Below, piece by piece: positions 42,512 to 51,903 of a stretch of 64,000 nt of DNA. The notes under the pieces are model-generated. The model made no database searches. It saw only the letters and a program-made list of their open reading frames with translations, and had not been told where the DNA came from. Position numbers and translations under genes: made by a program. The stretch comes from Sphingobacterium humi (GTDB lineage Bacteria > Bacteroidota > Bacteroidia > Sphingobacteriales > Sphingobacteriaceae). The stretch spans positions 310,001 to 374,000 of the forward strand of contig NZ_WSQA01000001.1 in assembly GCF_009768885.1 (NCBI RefSeq), given 5' to 3'. The first letter of the stretch is position 1. Every line of letters starts with the position of its first letter.

Positions 42512-43552
42512 CTATCCTACGGGATAGGCGGCCAGGGATTGATTTTCTAAAACCTCTTGATTGCGCAATCGCAAGATCGCCTTCTTCGGGGTATACCCGT
42601 AATAACTTTTGAAGACTTTAATAAAATGGGAAACACTTTGGTAGCCAAGGTTGGTAGCTAACTCATTGACATTATAGTCCTCTTGCAATAGGCGTTGCGC
42701 TTTGGCCATGCGTTCCTGAATAACGAAGGCATAGATTGTTTTTCCAAAGTACTTCTTAAAATCCAACATAAATACCTTCGGGTTCAATTCATACTTCAGT
42801 TGAAGAACCTCCATACTCGGCGGATTATCCAAATTCAGTAATATATAGGAACGCACCTTCTCCAATAAGGCGATTGGTGTTTTCAGGCGTTGATCGGTTC
42901 TTCCAGACAGGGAGATCTGGTAGAGCATAAACAGCAGTTCCTTTAACTTCATATGCACAAAGGCTGTTTTCTGAAATTGAACGGAGGAGGCATTCATAAT
43001 ATCGCGCAGGATATTGATAATGCGGGAGTCGATAAAGAAAGTTTCATTGGGTCTGTTTTCTGCATCACCACTTAACACATATTGATGAAAGGGGTCGCCT
43101 TCGATCCATTGCTCATGCTTTAATAAGGAAAGGTAAAAAGCATAGGAAAACTTAATTACAATATAGTTTAGCTTTTGGTTTTTGAGGATATGCACTAATC
43201 CGCCTGCCCCATCGGTATTGAGGAAATTGCGCTGAATCATACCTACCTCATGCTTATAATCCATATTACCTGCCCCAAACTGCACATGGGAATCGCCATT
43301 GAGGTAGAAAAACAAACGCACATGCTTGCCTTCGGTATGAAACTCTTCGGTGATCTTCTGCTGGGGTTGGATCTGCATCTCCTGGATAAACAATCCGGAA
43401 CTTAAAATAGTGTCCACCTGCACATCGGCAATGGCATGGCGGGTTAGGTGCTGCGATAAAAAGCGAAGTTCTTCGGCATCTATTGCTTGATCGGCTAAGT
43501 CTAAATCTGTTAAAATCTTGTTGAATTCTGGAATTCTGGAATAAATCGTCAT
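42512..43552 (-). CDS. AraC-family regulator of the siderophore receptor locus
   Basis: 346 residues. The N-terminal ~220 residues form a ligand-sensing part (EEFHTEGKHVRLFFYLNGDSHVQFG). The C-terminal AraC domain shows two helix-turn-helix units (LNPKVFMLDFKKYFGKTIYAFVI and VNELATNLGYQSVSHFIKVFKSYYGYTPKKA). It resembles PchR-type regulators, which respond to ferric siderophores. It is divergent from the TonB receptor at 43.7 kb, and a Fur-box-like palindrome lies in their shared upstream region. It probably activates that receptor when the siderophore is present. Confidence 0.87.
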   Translation of the reverse strand: MTIYSRIPEFNKILTDLDLADQAIDAEELRFLSQHLTRHAIADVQVDTILSSGLFIQEMQIQPQQKITEEFHTEGKHVRLFFYLNGDSHVQFGAGNMDYKHEVGMIQRNFLNTDGAGGLVHILKNQKLNYIVIKFSYAFYLSLLKHEQWIEGDPFHQYVLSGDAENRPNETFFIDSRIINILRDIMNASSVQFQKTAFVHMKLKELLFMLYQISLSGRTDQRLKTPIALLEKVRSYILLNLDNPPSMEVLQLKYELNPKVFMLDFKKYFGKTIYAFVIQERMAKAQRLLQEDYNVNELATNLGYQSVSHFIKVFKSYYGYTPKKAILRLRNQEVLENQSLAAYPVG

Positions 43553-43599
43553 CTTAAATTACGCTAATTATTGTCAACTATTACGCTATTCTTTAACTA

Positions 43600-43607
43600 C
43601 AAATGTA
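43600..43607 (-). promoter_or_regulatory. Possible -7 element of the siderophore araC gene
   Basis: Minus-strand TACATTTG is a full match to TAnnTTTG, about 48 bases before the start codon. It lies within the inverted repeat CTACA-AA-TGTAG (43597-43608). No good TTG was found at -33. Confidence 0.4.
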
Positions 43608-43621
43608 GATACTTTTACGAA

Positions 43622-43646
43622 GTTGTTTATAATTAATCTAAATAAC
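43622..43646. promoter_or_regulatory. Fur-box-like palindrome, copy 1
   Basis: 25 bp reading GTTGTTTATAATTAA then TCTAAATAAC, with half-sites TTTATAA and CTAAATAA. It is 14 bases before the TonB receptor start. It aligns base for base with four other copies at iron genes in this window. Confidence 0.6.
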
Positions 43647-43660
43647 AATAGAAATTAGCA

Positions 43661-46096
43661 ATGAAGTCAATTTTTTACCGTACACTGAAAAAATTATCGC
43701 TCACAAGTTTATTCCTTGTTTGCATACACTTATACACCTGTCCGCTGCAAGCGCAAACCCGTGTCAAGACGGTTTTGAGCGGCACCGTCGTCGATGAGCA
43801 AGGAAAGCCTATTGTAGATGCTTTTATATATATCAAACGCAGCCCTTATGCCACCTTCAGCAATAAAAAGGGTGAATATCAAATCAATATAAAACCCGGC
43901 AAATATGATCTGTTCTGTACAAAGGCTGGTTTTGTAAGGCAACATCGGGCTGTAAACATCAGCAGCGGCGAAGCCCTTACCAAGGATTTTGGGCTAAAAG
44001 TAGACCCACGCACCAAGATCGAGGAGGTCTATGTACGTGGCAAAAGCACCGTGCAACAGGTGCAGGAAACACCATTCAATGTAGTGGCCCTTGATGCCCG
44101 TAAATTCCATAACAGTAATCAGGAGATCGGTCGGGTATTAAACAAGGCTTCAGGCGTCCGGATTCGCGAATCGGGAGGCTTAGGCTCCGATATGCAAGTG
44201 ATGATGGACGGCTTTGCAGGCAAACACATCAAAGTATTTATCGATGGCATACCTCAGGAAGGCGTAGGTTCTTCCTTTGGGCTCAACAATATTCCGGTCA
44301 ATTTTGCGGAACGTATTGAAATCTATAAAGGCGTAGTCCCCGTTGAATTTGGTACCGATGCCATGGGCGGAGTTATTAATATCGTGACCAAGAAACGAAT
44401 GGATCAATGGTATTTGGATGCTTCCTATTCCTTTGGCTCCTTCCAAACGCACCGTTCCTACCTAAATCTGGGCATTACCGATGCGCATGGTCTTCATTTT
44501 GAACTGGGTGCTTTCCAAAACAGTTCCGACAACAGCTACTACACAGACACCCCGGTGAAAGATTTTAAAACCGGTGCCATCGATCGCGATGTTGTAGAAC
44601 ATGTTAAACGCTTTAACGATGCCTACCACAATGAAGCGATTATGGCGAAAATTGGCTACGTCAATACCCCCTGGGCCGACCGACTATTAGTAGGTTTTAC
44701 CTTCTCCAATATGCATAAGGATATTCAAACCGGGGTGCGTCAGGAGATTGTATTTGGCAATAAATACCGCAAGGGGCATGCAATCTTACCGTCCTTGGAA
44801 TACATGAAAAAAGATTTGTTGATTCCTAATTTAAATGTACGCCTCACAGCAAACTATAACCGCAATATCTCGGAAAATGTAGATACCTCCTCGTATGAAT
44901 TTAACTGGCGCCATGAACAACGGCCATTAACGATGCCGGGGGAACAGGTATTTCTACACCTACGTTCCGAGAATGAAAATTACAACGCCACCTTCAATGC
45001 CAATTACAACATTGGCAAACAACATCACTTCTCGCTGAACCATATTTTAAATCATTTTGAGCGCGATAATAAATCCTTGTTAGGTGCAGGTGGCGGATGG
45101 GATCCGATTAAGAAGCAAACCAAGAAGAATGTGTCGGGCCTTTCTTACCGTTATTCCCCAACGAAATATTTATATGTGGATGTATTCGGTAAGTATTTCA
45201 ACCAATATGTTTCTGGCCCTATTGCCAAAACATCGACACAAGACGTATTGACCAAAACAACCACCAATATCGACAACTTTGGTTACGGCGCAGCAGCCAG
45301 CTATTTTATTATTAAAAACTTACAGGCCAAGCTTTCTTATGAGCATGTAAATCGCCTACCAACTATTGAGGAGCTCTTTGGTGATGAAGACCTGGAATCG
45401 GGCCGTATTGGCTTGAAACCGGAGAAAAGCCATAACCTGAATGCCAATTTGAGCTATCAATTTGAACTGGGTAGGAATAATCTTTATGTGGAAGGAGGCT
45501 TGGTTTATCGGGATATCGAGGATTATATCCGCCGGAATATCGAACAGTTAGGTGGAGGAAAAGTAGGTGGAACCTTTGTGAATCATGGTAAGGTATTGAC
45601 CAAAGGCTATATCCTATCCGCGCGCTATCATTTTGCAAAACGCGTCATCTTCGGCGCCGGCTTTACCAAAATGGATGTGCGTGATAATGTGGAAACCATG
45701 GGCGTAGGAACTTTGCAGAAGAACCTGACCTATAAATCGCGCATACCAAACCTGCCTTACCGATTCGCCAATATGGATTTGAGTATCCAACATCCGAATC
45801 TGTTTGAGAAAGGTAGTTTACTAACCTTAACCTACGACAATCTGTATATGCATGGTTTCCCATTGTATTCAGAAGCCCTAGGTTCGGAATCCAGGTTCGT
45901 AGTACCCTCACAGTTTTCGCACAACCTGATGCTAGCGTATAGCTTCCGTCGCGGGAAATACAACCTTTCTTTTGAGTGCCAAAACTTTACCAACGAAAAG
46001 CTCTACGACAATTTCAGCTTGCAAAAAGCCGGGAGAGCCTTTTACGCAAAACTGCGCATAGCCCTGCATAAACACAATAATTGGGAGAAAAATTAG
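43661..46096 (+). CDS. TonB-dependent siderophore receptor (XusA-like)
   Basis: 811 residues. A signal peptide (to about residue 31, ending PLQAQ), a carboxypeptidase-regulatory-like domain (VLSGTVVDEQGKPIVDAFIYIKR, about 37-115), a TonB-box-like IEEVYVRGKS and a plug with VLNKASGVRIRESGG and VEFGTDAMGGVINIVTKKR are followed by a 22-strand-type barrel with a C-terminal KLRIALHKHN stretch. The architecture and size fit siderophore/heme receptors rather than SusC. The DUF4374-type lipoprotein directly downstream suggests a Xus-like xenosiderophore pair. A Fur-like box and a divergent AraC gene support iron control. Confidence 0.92.
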   Translation: MKSIFYRTLKKLSLTSLFLVCIHLYTCPLQAQTRVKTVLSGTVVDEQGKPIVDAFIYIKRSPYATFSNKKGEYQINIKPGKYDLFCTKAGFVRQHRAVNISSGEALTKDFGLKVDPRTKIEEVYVRGKSTVQQVQETPFNVVALDARKFHNSNQEIGRVLNKASGVRIRESGGLGSDMQVMMDGFAGKHIKVFIDGIPQEGVGSSFGLNNIPVNFAERIEIYKGVVPVEFGTDAMGGVINIVTKKRMDQWYLDASYSFGSFQTHRSYLNLGITDAHGLHFELGAFQNSSDNSYYTDTPVKDFKTGAIDRDVVEHVKRFNDAYHNEAIMAKIGYVNTPWADRLLVGFTFSNMHKDIQTGVRQEIVFGNKYRKGHAILPSLEYMKKDLLIPNLNVRLTANYNRNISENVDTSSYEFNWRHEQRPLTMPGEQVFLHLRSENENYNATFNANYNIGKQHHFSLNHILNHFERDNKSLLGAGGGWDPIKKQTKKNVSGLSYRYSPTKYLYVDVFGKYFNQYVSGPIAKTSTQDVLTKTTTNIDNFGYGAAASYFIIKNLQAKLSYEHVNRLPTIEELFGDEDLESGRIGLKPEKSHNLNANLSYQFELGRNNLYVEGGLVYRDIEDYIRRNIEQLGGGKVGGTFVNHGKVLTKGYILSARYHFAKRVIFGAGFTKMDVRDNVETMGVGTLQKNLTYKSRIPNLPYRFANMDLSIQHPNLFEKGSLLTLTYDNLYMHGFPLYSEALGSESRFVVPSQFSHNLMLAYSFRRGKYNLSFECQNFTNEKLYDNFSLQKAGRAFYAKLRIALHKHNNWEKN

Positions 46097-46120
46097 AAAC
46101 AAATCAATAGTAAGACGATC

Positions 46121-47506
46121 ATGAACAAATTACATTATTTAAAAACCCTAAGCTTTGCCCTGCTCGCGGCATTTGCAACCATATCTTGTAGCGATGACGA
46201 TCCGAAGCCGGTACCACCGGCACCGGCTCAACCTGAAGCTTCCAAGTTTGTTGTTTCCGGTTCTGTAGGCGATGCAAATTATTTATTGACCGCCGATAAG
46301 TTAACGGAAGGATCTGTTACAGCCAAAGATAATGGCCTGACCACCTCCTCGGGAACCTATTGGGTGTTCCATAGCGATAAATACTTATTCCGCCTTGCCT
46401 ATAACCAAGGAAATGCAGGGGTCAGCTCCTCCTATATCTTGAATGAGCAAGGAAAAGTGGTGGAACGAAGTAAAACCTACGAAATTAAACGCTTTACTTC
46501 CTACGGTATCTTTAAGAACTTTTTGATTACCTCCTCCACGGGTAGCTTAGGAAAGAACTTAGCCGACCCTAAAACAGGCTATATTCCACAGGGCTTCCTA
46601 ATTTCCTACTTAGATGCAGAAAAGGAAACCTTTGTATCGGATGACACCCAATTTTCGGAAGACTTCTTGGGCAATGGGGAATATGTAACCTTAGCCGGTT
46701 TCCAGCAAGTGGGCAATAAACTCTTTTCGGCGCCCATTCCGATGGGTCTGAGCCAATTTGGCACCACCACTCAAGGCGGTAAATTTGTGAAATACCCGGA
46801 ATTGGTGACCAAAGATAAAGGCGGGCAAGGCAGTAGCAGCTATGAAAAAGACGAGCTGCAATGGACCCAATACCCGGATGAAGCATGGGTTGTTATTTTT
46901 GACTCCGAGAATTTAAAAAACAAAAAACTCATCAAAACGGATAAAATTTCTTATGCGGTAGGCCGATACCGTTCGCAGTATTACCAGATGATCTGGGCGG
47001 CCGATAACGGGGATATTTACCTATTCTCGCCGAGTTATGCAAAAACCATGACCAAGGAGGTGCAAAAAACGAAACTGCCTGCAGGGGTGGTGCGCATAAA
47101 AGCCGGAACGGAAGTATTCGACCCGAATTATTATGTGAATTTAGAAGCACAAACGCAAGGAAAATCATTCTTACGCAGTTGGCCAATCGGCAAAGACAAT
47201 TTCTTATTGTTGATGTTCGACAAACCTTTTTCAGAGAAAGGTCCAACAGCGAACCAGTTAGCGGTGTTTAACGGTACCTCGCAGAAGTTAACCTACATTC
47301 AGGGTTTACCAGAAGCAAGCACTATTAAAGGCTTTGGGAATGGGCCCTTTGTTAATGAGGGTAAAGCCTATATTGCCATCACGACAAACGATGGTAGCTC
47401 ACCGAGCATTTATGAAATCACTGCCGAAACCGCACAGGCTAAAAAAGGCCTAACCGTAGTTGCTGACCAAGTTTCAGCCATCGGAAAATTGAATTCCTTT
47501 AAATAA
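46121..47506 (+). CDS. DUF4374-family surface lipoprotein (XusB-like siderophore binder)
   Basis: 461 residues with a lipoprotein signal ending ATISC (Cys23). The residues after it, SDDD, match the acidic surface-export signal of Bacteroidota lipoproteins. The mature part is beta-rich, consistent with a propeller: repeated short blades such as [52 protein letters not shown] and [20 protein letters not shown] recognise it as DUF4374, the family of XusB from Bacteroides thetaiotaomicron, which binds ferric enterobactin outside the cell. Placement 24 bases after the receptor fits an extracellular ligand-capture partner. Confidence 0.8.
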   Translation: MNKLHYLKTLSFALLAAFATISCSDDDPKPVPPAPAQPEASKFVVSGSVGDANYLLTADKLTEGSVTAKDNGLTTSSGTYWVFHSDKYLFRLAYNQGNAGVSSSYILNEQGKVVERSKTYEIKRFTSYGIFKNFLITSSTGSLGKNLADPKTGYIPQGFLISYLDAEKETFVSDDTQFSEDFLGNGEYVTLAGFQQVGNKLFSAPIPMGLSQFGTTTQGGKFVKYPELVTKDKGGQGSSSYEKDELQWTQYPDEAWVVIFDSENLKNKKLIKTDKISYAVGRYRSQYYQMIWAADNGDIYLFSPSYAKTMTKEVQKTKLPAGVVRIKAGTEVFDPNYYVNLEAQTQGKSFLRSWPIGKDNFLLLMFDKPFSEKGPTANQLAVFNGTSQKLTYIQGLPEASTIKGFGNGPFVNEGKAYIAITTNDGSSPSIYEITAETAQAKKGLTVVADQVSAIGKLNSFK

Positions 47507-47529
47507 TAAATAGTTTAGTAATAGTGAGG

Positions 47530-47566
47530 CAAGGGTGGTTCTAACATTTAGAGCCGCTCTTGTTTA
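47530..47566 (+). terminator. Probable terminator after the DUF4374 gene
   Basis: A 13-bp stem CAAGGGTGGTTCT (47530-47542) with AGAGCCGCTCTTG (47550-47562) including three G-U pairs, then TTTATC. The T-run is short, so termination may be partial. Confidence 0.6.
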
Positions 47567-47626
47567 TCACTTACCGCAAGCAAACATTTTTTGGTATTTC
47601 AGTATTTTACATTAAACAAACACTTC

Positions 47627-47651
47627 CTTATTTATAATTATTCTAAATTAG
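47627..47651. promoter_or_regulatory. Fur-box-like palindrome, copy 2
   Basis: 25 bp reading CTTATTTATAATTA then TTCTAAATTAG, 12 bases before the esterase start at 47664. It gives the esterase-YncE unit its own iron control after the terminator. Confidence 0.6.
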
Positions 47652-47663
47652 CATGTGACAATA

Positions 47664-48854
47664 ATGTCGAAGGCTTTTAAAACCCCAGCTGATATGGCCC
47701 AGAAATTCTTCCCGATTCATTTTCAAATCAGTAACCAGTGCCCAACACATATTGGCGAAGACCTCTACCTTTGTGGAAGCTTCAACAATTGGTCGCAGGA
47801 GCATATTTACCTCGGGAAGATACCAGCAGTAGGCGAAACCTTAAACGCCGATTTGGAGGCCTTAAAAGCCGGCGAATGGGAGCTTAAATTATCTCGAGGA
47901 CAATGGCACAACCTCTTTGCTAGCCCAGCAGGTAAACTGGCCGACCCCGTCATCCTCAACCATTCCAAAGAATCTGAACTCGCCCTAACCATCGAGGCCT
48001 GGAGAGATGATTTCCCCGCCAGTACCGCCAGCAAAGAAGTGCATATCCTGGATGAGCATTTCTTTTTCCCCAACCTGGATGTGTACCGAAAAGTCCTGAT
48101 ATACCTACCGGCAAACTATGCACAGCATCAAAAGCGATACCCGGTGCTGTATATGCACGACGGGCAGCATGTTTTTGATGAAGCCACCTCCGTAGGCCGA
48201 TCCGGTCCCATTGAATGGCAAGTGGACGAAACAATCAATCAAGCTACAGAACAAGCCATTGTCGTAGCCATTTATCATGCCCGAACCTTTCGCTTACGCG
48301 AGCAGGAGTACATGGTACATAACAGTGAAGAAATACAGGATGCAAAAGGCTTTCTGTATTTAGAAGACATTGTGGAGGTGCTCAAGCCCTTCATAGATAA
48401 ACAGTATAGAACCCTGCCCGACAGCCAGCACACCGCGATGCTCGGTAGTTCCTTAGGCGGGTTAATTAGCCTCTATGCTGGCATCAAATACCCCGAAGTT
48501 TTTGGTTGGATAGGCGCCTTCTCACCATCGATATGGATGGATGAGGAGAAATTATACGAATTCTCATCAAACAGCCTGAATGAGCATGCCGATCTCTATG
48601 TACAGCAACAGCTTTACTTCTATATCGGCTCTCGCGAAATCAGAAATAATCGGGATCACAAACCGAGTAACATGTTAAGAGACCTGGAGCACTATAACGA
48701 TTGGTTAACCGATCAGTATCCTGGAACCATCTCTTTTTCATGGAATGAGCAAGGAAAACACGGCGCCTTTTATTGGCAAAAGGCCTTTGTAGACTTTTTT
48801 AAGTATTGGCAAGAACAGTTAACACTAATCCATAAAGCACATGACCTTCATTAA
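47664..48854 (+). CDS. Siderophore esterase-like alpha/beta hydrolase (Fes-type, esterase D family)
   Basis: 396 residues from the ATG at 47664; a GTG nine bases earlier is possible but would lie closer to the operator. The N-terminal domain (about 15-110) looks like a glycogen-binding/Fes-type beta-sandwich (LYLCGSFNNWSQEHIYLG). The C-terminal hydrolase has RYPVLYMHDGQHVFD, the nucleophile elbow GSSLGG and GKHGAFYWQKAF with the likely catalytic His. Fes-like enzymes open the trilactone of enterobactin-type siderophores. There is no signal peptide, so it should act in the cytosol after import. The Fur-like box upstream and the transporter genes downstream support that role. Confidence 0.8.
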   Translation: MSKAFKTPADMAQKFFPIHFQISNQCPTHIGEDLYLCGSFNNWSQEHIYLGKIPAVGETLNADLEALKAGEWELKLSRGQWHNLFASPAGKLADPVILNHSKESELALTIEAWRDDFPASTASKEVHILDEHFFFPNLDVYRKVLIYLPANYAQHQKRYPVLYMHDGQHVFDEATSVGRSGPIEWQVDETINQATEQAIVVAIYHARTFRLREQEYMVHNSEEIQDAKGFLYLEDIVEVLKPFIDKQYRTLPDSQHTAMLGSSLGGLISLYAGIKYPEVFGWIGAFSPSIWMDEEKLYEFSSNSLNEHADLYVQQQLYFYIGSREIRNNRDHKPSNMLRDLEHYNDWLTDQYPGTISFSWNEQGKHGAFYWQKAFVDFFKYWQEQLTLIHKAHDLH

Positions 48855-49887
48855 ATTGAATATATACAGCCTCATCAGCAAGCATACTTATATGCTGAGT
48901 TTCCTCCTGGCCAGCTGCGCAACGCCAGCCATGGCACAAGAAGTCGTGAACACGGCAAAAGCAGGCTCCGGAATCTATGAAGCAATTATCAACAACAACG
49001 ATGGCTTTATCTATGTAACCGGCGTTGGCACACGCCATGCCGCAAATGGAGCCCTCTATAAAATAGACGGCAACAGCCTGGCGATCGTGGATACCATCAG
49101 CCTGCAGGAAAACCCTCCCTACGGCATCGCCATCAATCAGAAAACGAATATCGCCTACACCAGCAATACCCGAACAAATTCGGTAAGTGCCATAGACCTG
49201 GCATCTGGAAAACTTATTGCGACCATAAAAAACGGCGATAAAAACTCCCATACACGCGAAATTATCGTGGATGAAGATCGAAACCTCATTTATGTTAGCG
49301 ATGTAGGTGAACCCAGCAGAATCTGGATCATCGACGGGAAAACCAATAGCTTCCTCGGCCATATTGAAGGCCTTGGGAAATCCGCCACAGGCATGTGCTT
49401 CTTAGGAAACAAAGATTATATATACCTGACGGTGATGGGTGAAAACGCGATTTATAAAGTGAACACCCAAAGCAAAACAGTGGAAATGCAATTTTCCTCC
49501 GCCGGAGAAAGCCCGGTCAATATTACCACAGATGGCAAGCAGCTGTTTGTTGCCAATCAGAAATCAGGAACGATAACTGTGTTGAGCCCAAATGGGGCGC
49601 TGCTGAAAAGCATTCCCACTGGAAATGGTGCCATAGGTATCGCCTATGATCCGATTAAAAAGCGTATTTATAGTGCGAACCGACAAAGCGGAAGCACCAC
49701 AGTAATCGATGCGGAAAGCTTTGAAGTTTTAGCCGATCTAAAGACGGGTTCCCATCCGAACCATGTTAAGATTCACCCAAAAACCGGAAAAGCTTATGTA
49801 TTAAATAAACAAAAAGGAGGCCGACAGGCTACAAATCAAACAGCTGTCGCCGACCCTCAAGGAGACACCATTACCAAAATTAAATAA
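48841..49887 (+). CDS. YncE-like beta-propeller protein, exported
   Basis: 348 residues. The N-terminus has a hydrophobic stretch MLSFLLASCATPAMAQ. It can be read as a signal peptide (cut after AMA) or as a lipoprotein signal with Cys26. The rest is a seven-bladed YVTN/YncE-type propeller with repeats such as FIYVTGVGTRH, NIAYTSNTRTNSVSAIDLASGKLIATI, NLIYVSDVGEP and KRIYSANRQSGSTTVIDAESFEVLADLKTGSHPNH. YncE of E. coli is an iron-regulated periplasmic propeller of uncertain function. The gene overlaps the esterase gene by 14 bases, and a strong terminator follows it. Confidence 0.82.
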   Translation: MTFIKLNIYSLISKHTYMLSFLLASCATPAMAQEVVNTAKAGSGIYEAIINNNDGFIYVTGVGTRHAANGALYKIDGNSLAIVDTISLQENPPYGIAINQKTNIAYTSNTRTNSVSAIDLASGKLIATIKNGDKNSHTREIIVDEDRNLIYVSDVGEPSRIWIIDGKTNSFLGHIEGLGKSATGMCFLGNKDYIYLTVMGENAIYKVNTQSKTVEMQFSSAGESPVNITTDGKQLFVANQKSGTITVLSPNGALLKSIPTGNGAIGIAYDPIKKRIYSANRQSGSTTVIDAESFEVLADLKTGSHPNHVKIHPKTGKAYVLNKQKGGRQATNQTAVADPQGDTITKIK

Positions 49888-49899
49888 TCCATCATCCCC

Positions 49900-49941
49900 A
49901 GCCCCTATCCTTTTCTACAACGGAGGTAGGGGCTCCTTTTT
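49900..49941 (+). terminator. Terminator after the yncE-like gene
   Basis: AGCCCCTA (49900-49907) pairs with TAGGGGCT (49927-49934), extended by further pairs towards the loop, and CCTTTTTCT follows. It separates the esterase-YncE unit from the ABC transporter genes. Confidence 0.85.
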
Positions 49942-49978
49942 CTCCGCAAAAGAAAAAAGCAAGACGCATTTAACAACA

Positions 49979-50953
49979 TTGAATTTTAAAGAATCAATTC
50001 CCTATAAATTAATTATTACAGGTGCAGCCATAGGCCTGCTTTTACTCTTGATCTGGATATCTCTCTTTACCGGCATCAAAGACATCAGCTTCGCCAGCTT
50101 GTTTAGCGATAAAGAGCAAGCCTTATTTTTTATCATCAGTAGAATTCCCCGCACCTTAGCTCTCCTGTTCGTGGGGGCCGGCCTCAGCTTGGCTGGCTTT
50201 GTATTCCAGCATTTATCGCAGAATAAGTTCGTCTCGCCGACCACCGCCGGCACCTTAGAAGCCGCTAAAATGGGCATCTTATTCAGCATCATCTTTATTC
50301 CGGAAGTTCCCTTAATGATGAAGATGAGCTTTGCCATGCTATTTACCTTTTTAGCATCGCTTTTATTTATCGGCTTTATTAGTAAAGTAAACATCAAAAA
50401 CACCATATACATCCCCCTAGTAGGGCTGATGTTCGGGAACATCCTATCTGCCATATCCACCTTCTTTGCCTATAAGCATGGCATTGTACAAAATACGCAG
50501 GAATGGATGTTAGGCGATTTCTCATCGGTTTTACAAGGGCAATATGAAACGGTATTTCTAATTCTGCCAGCGGTCGTTCTGATTTATTTCTACGCCGACC
50601 GGATTACCATTGCCGGATTAGGACCCTCCTTTGCGAAAAATTTAGGACTCCCCTATTACAGCATTGTTTACATGGGTTTATTCATCATCGCCTTGGTAGT
50701 CAGCAGCTCGGTTGTTACCGTTGGAGCCATCCCCTTTATCGGGCTGATCGTGCCTAACCTGTTGAGCTTAATTTACGGCGATAACCTGCGAAGAACCTTG
50801 CCGATAATTGCTTATACAGGTGCTAGCTTTTTGCTGTTCTGCGATATCCTTAGTCGACTATTGGTATACCCCTTTGAGGTGCCCATTGGCATGACCGTAG
50901 GCATTATTGGGGGCATCTTATTTCTGGTTCTAATATTAAGGAGGAAGAAATGA
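49979..50953 (+). CDS. FecCD-family siderophore ABC transporter permease 1
   Basis: 324 residues from a TTG start; no ATG occurs before the first membrane helices. Multiple hydrophobic segments fit the FecCD fold, with signatures RIPRTLALLFVGAGLSLAGFVFQHLSQNKFVSPTTAGTLEAAKMG and VTVGAIPFIGLIVPNLLSLIYGDNLRRTLP. It forms the inner-membrane channel with the next permease. The family type is that of CeuB/YclN (catecholate or petrobactin-type import). Its stop overlaps the next start (ATGA). Confidence 0.92.
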   Translation: MNFKESIPYKLIITGAAIGLLLLLIWISLFTGIKDISFASLFSDKEQALFFIISRIPRTLALLFVGAGLSLAGFVFQHLSQNKFVSPTTAGTLEAAKMGILFSIIFIPEVPLMMKMSFAMLFTFLASLLFIGFISKVNIKNTIYIPLVGLMFGNILSAISTFFAYKHGIVQNTQEWMLGDFSSVLQGQYETVFLILPAVVLIYFYADRITIAGLGPSFAKNLGLPYYSIVYMGLFIIALVVSSSVVTVGAIPFIGLIVPNLLSLIYGDNLRRTLPIIAYTGASFLLFCDILSRLLVYPFEVPIGMTVGIIGGILFLVLILRRKK

Positions 50954-51903
50954 GAACGTCCCTTAAGCTTAGCTTATTACTCGCATCCTTAGTTGGTATT
51001 ATTGCCTTATTCCTGCTGTTTGAAATTGACCTCTCGCAGGATTATATGATTCATAAACGCAGCATTCGACTGGCAAGCATGTTAGTCGTCGGGGTGAGTG
51101 TGGGCTTCTCTTCTTTAGTATTTCAAACCCTAAGTCAGAACAGGATCCTTACGCCCGCCATTATGGGCTATGAGTCTATCTTTATTTTGTTTCAAACGGT
51201 CATCGTTTTTATTTATGGCGACAAGACCTTTCAGGTTATTACCGAGCAGAATAACTTCTTCTATGCCGTGCTCTTGATGATGGGCTTTTCCTTGCTGATG
51301 TACCTGTTTATGTTCCGTCGCTCCAAGCTGGGTATGCTCTACCTCCTGCTATCTGGTATTGTGATGGGCACGCTGTTTCAAACCTTCAGCCAGTTTATGC
51401 AAATCCTGATCGATCCGAACGAGTTCACGGTGATCCAGAACTTTATGTTTGTGTCCTTTAGTAAGATGAATACGAAGCTGCTAAGTATTGCGAGTATCAC
51501 CTTATTGGCCACCTTGATTTACGCCAGCTTTTACATTAAATACCTGGATGTCATTGCGCTTGGCCGCGATCATGCCATCAACCTTGGCTTAAATTACCAA
51601 GGCTTGGTTCGTCGCTTTATGCTGGTTATTTCTTTGCTGGTATCGGTATCTACCGCATTGGTGGGGCCCATTACCTTTTTGGGGATTCTGGTCTGTAACC
51701 TGACCTATGAGTTATTCCCCAATCGGAAGCACCCAGCCATGCTTACCGTCTGCTGCCTGATCTCTTGCTTATGCCTGGTAGCCGGCCAATTTCTTATTGA
51801 ACATATCTTTCAATTTTCAACCACCGTCAGTATTGTGATCAACTTTATTGGTGGTTTATATTTTTTGTATTTATTATGGTCGACTCGCAAAAAGATTACT
51901 TAA
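50950..51903 (+). CDS. FecCD-family siderophore ABC transporter permease 2
   Basis: 317 residues, strongly hydrophobic. Family features include SIRLASMLVVGVSVGFSSLVFQTLSQNRILTPAIMGYESIF and STALVGPITFLGILVCNLTYELFPNRKHPAML. The partner of the preceding permease (CeuC/YclO type). The gene overlaps the previous one by four bases and the ATPase gene by 28, so the three are translationally coupled. Confidence 0.92.
   Translation: MRTSLKLSLLLASLVGIIALFLLFEIDLSQDYMIHKRSIRLASMLVVGVSVGFSSLVFQTLSQNRILTPAIMGYESIFILFQTVIVFIYGDKTFQVITEQNNFFYAVLLMMGFSLLMYLFMFRRSKLGMLYLLLSGIVMGTLFQTFSQFMQILIDPNEFTVIQNFMFVSFSKMNTKLLSIASITLLATLIYASFYIKYLDVIALGRDHAINLGLNYQGLVRRFMLVISLLVSVSTALVGPITFLGILVCNLTYELFPNRKHPAMLTVCCLISCLCLVAGQFLIEHIFQFSTTVSIVINFIGGLYFLYLLWSTRKKIT

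Noticed and set aside
48799..49362. Minus-strand frame of 187 codons opposite the YncE-like gene
   Set aside because: Long, but antisense to a clear beta-propeller gene with a signal peptide; no recognisable domain.
50002..50460. Minus-strand frame of 152 codons opposite the first FecCD permease
   Set aside because: Antisense shadow of a strongly conserved membrane protein.
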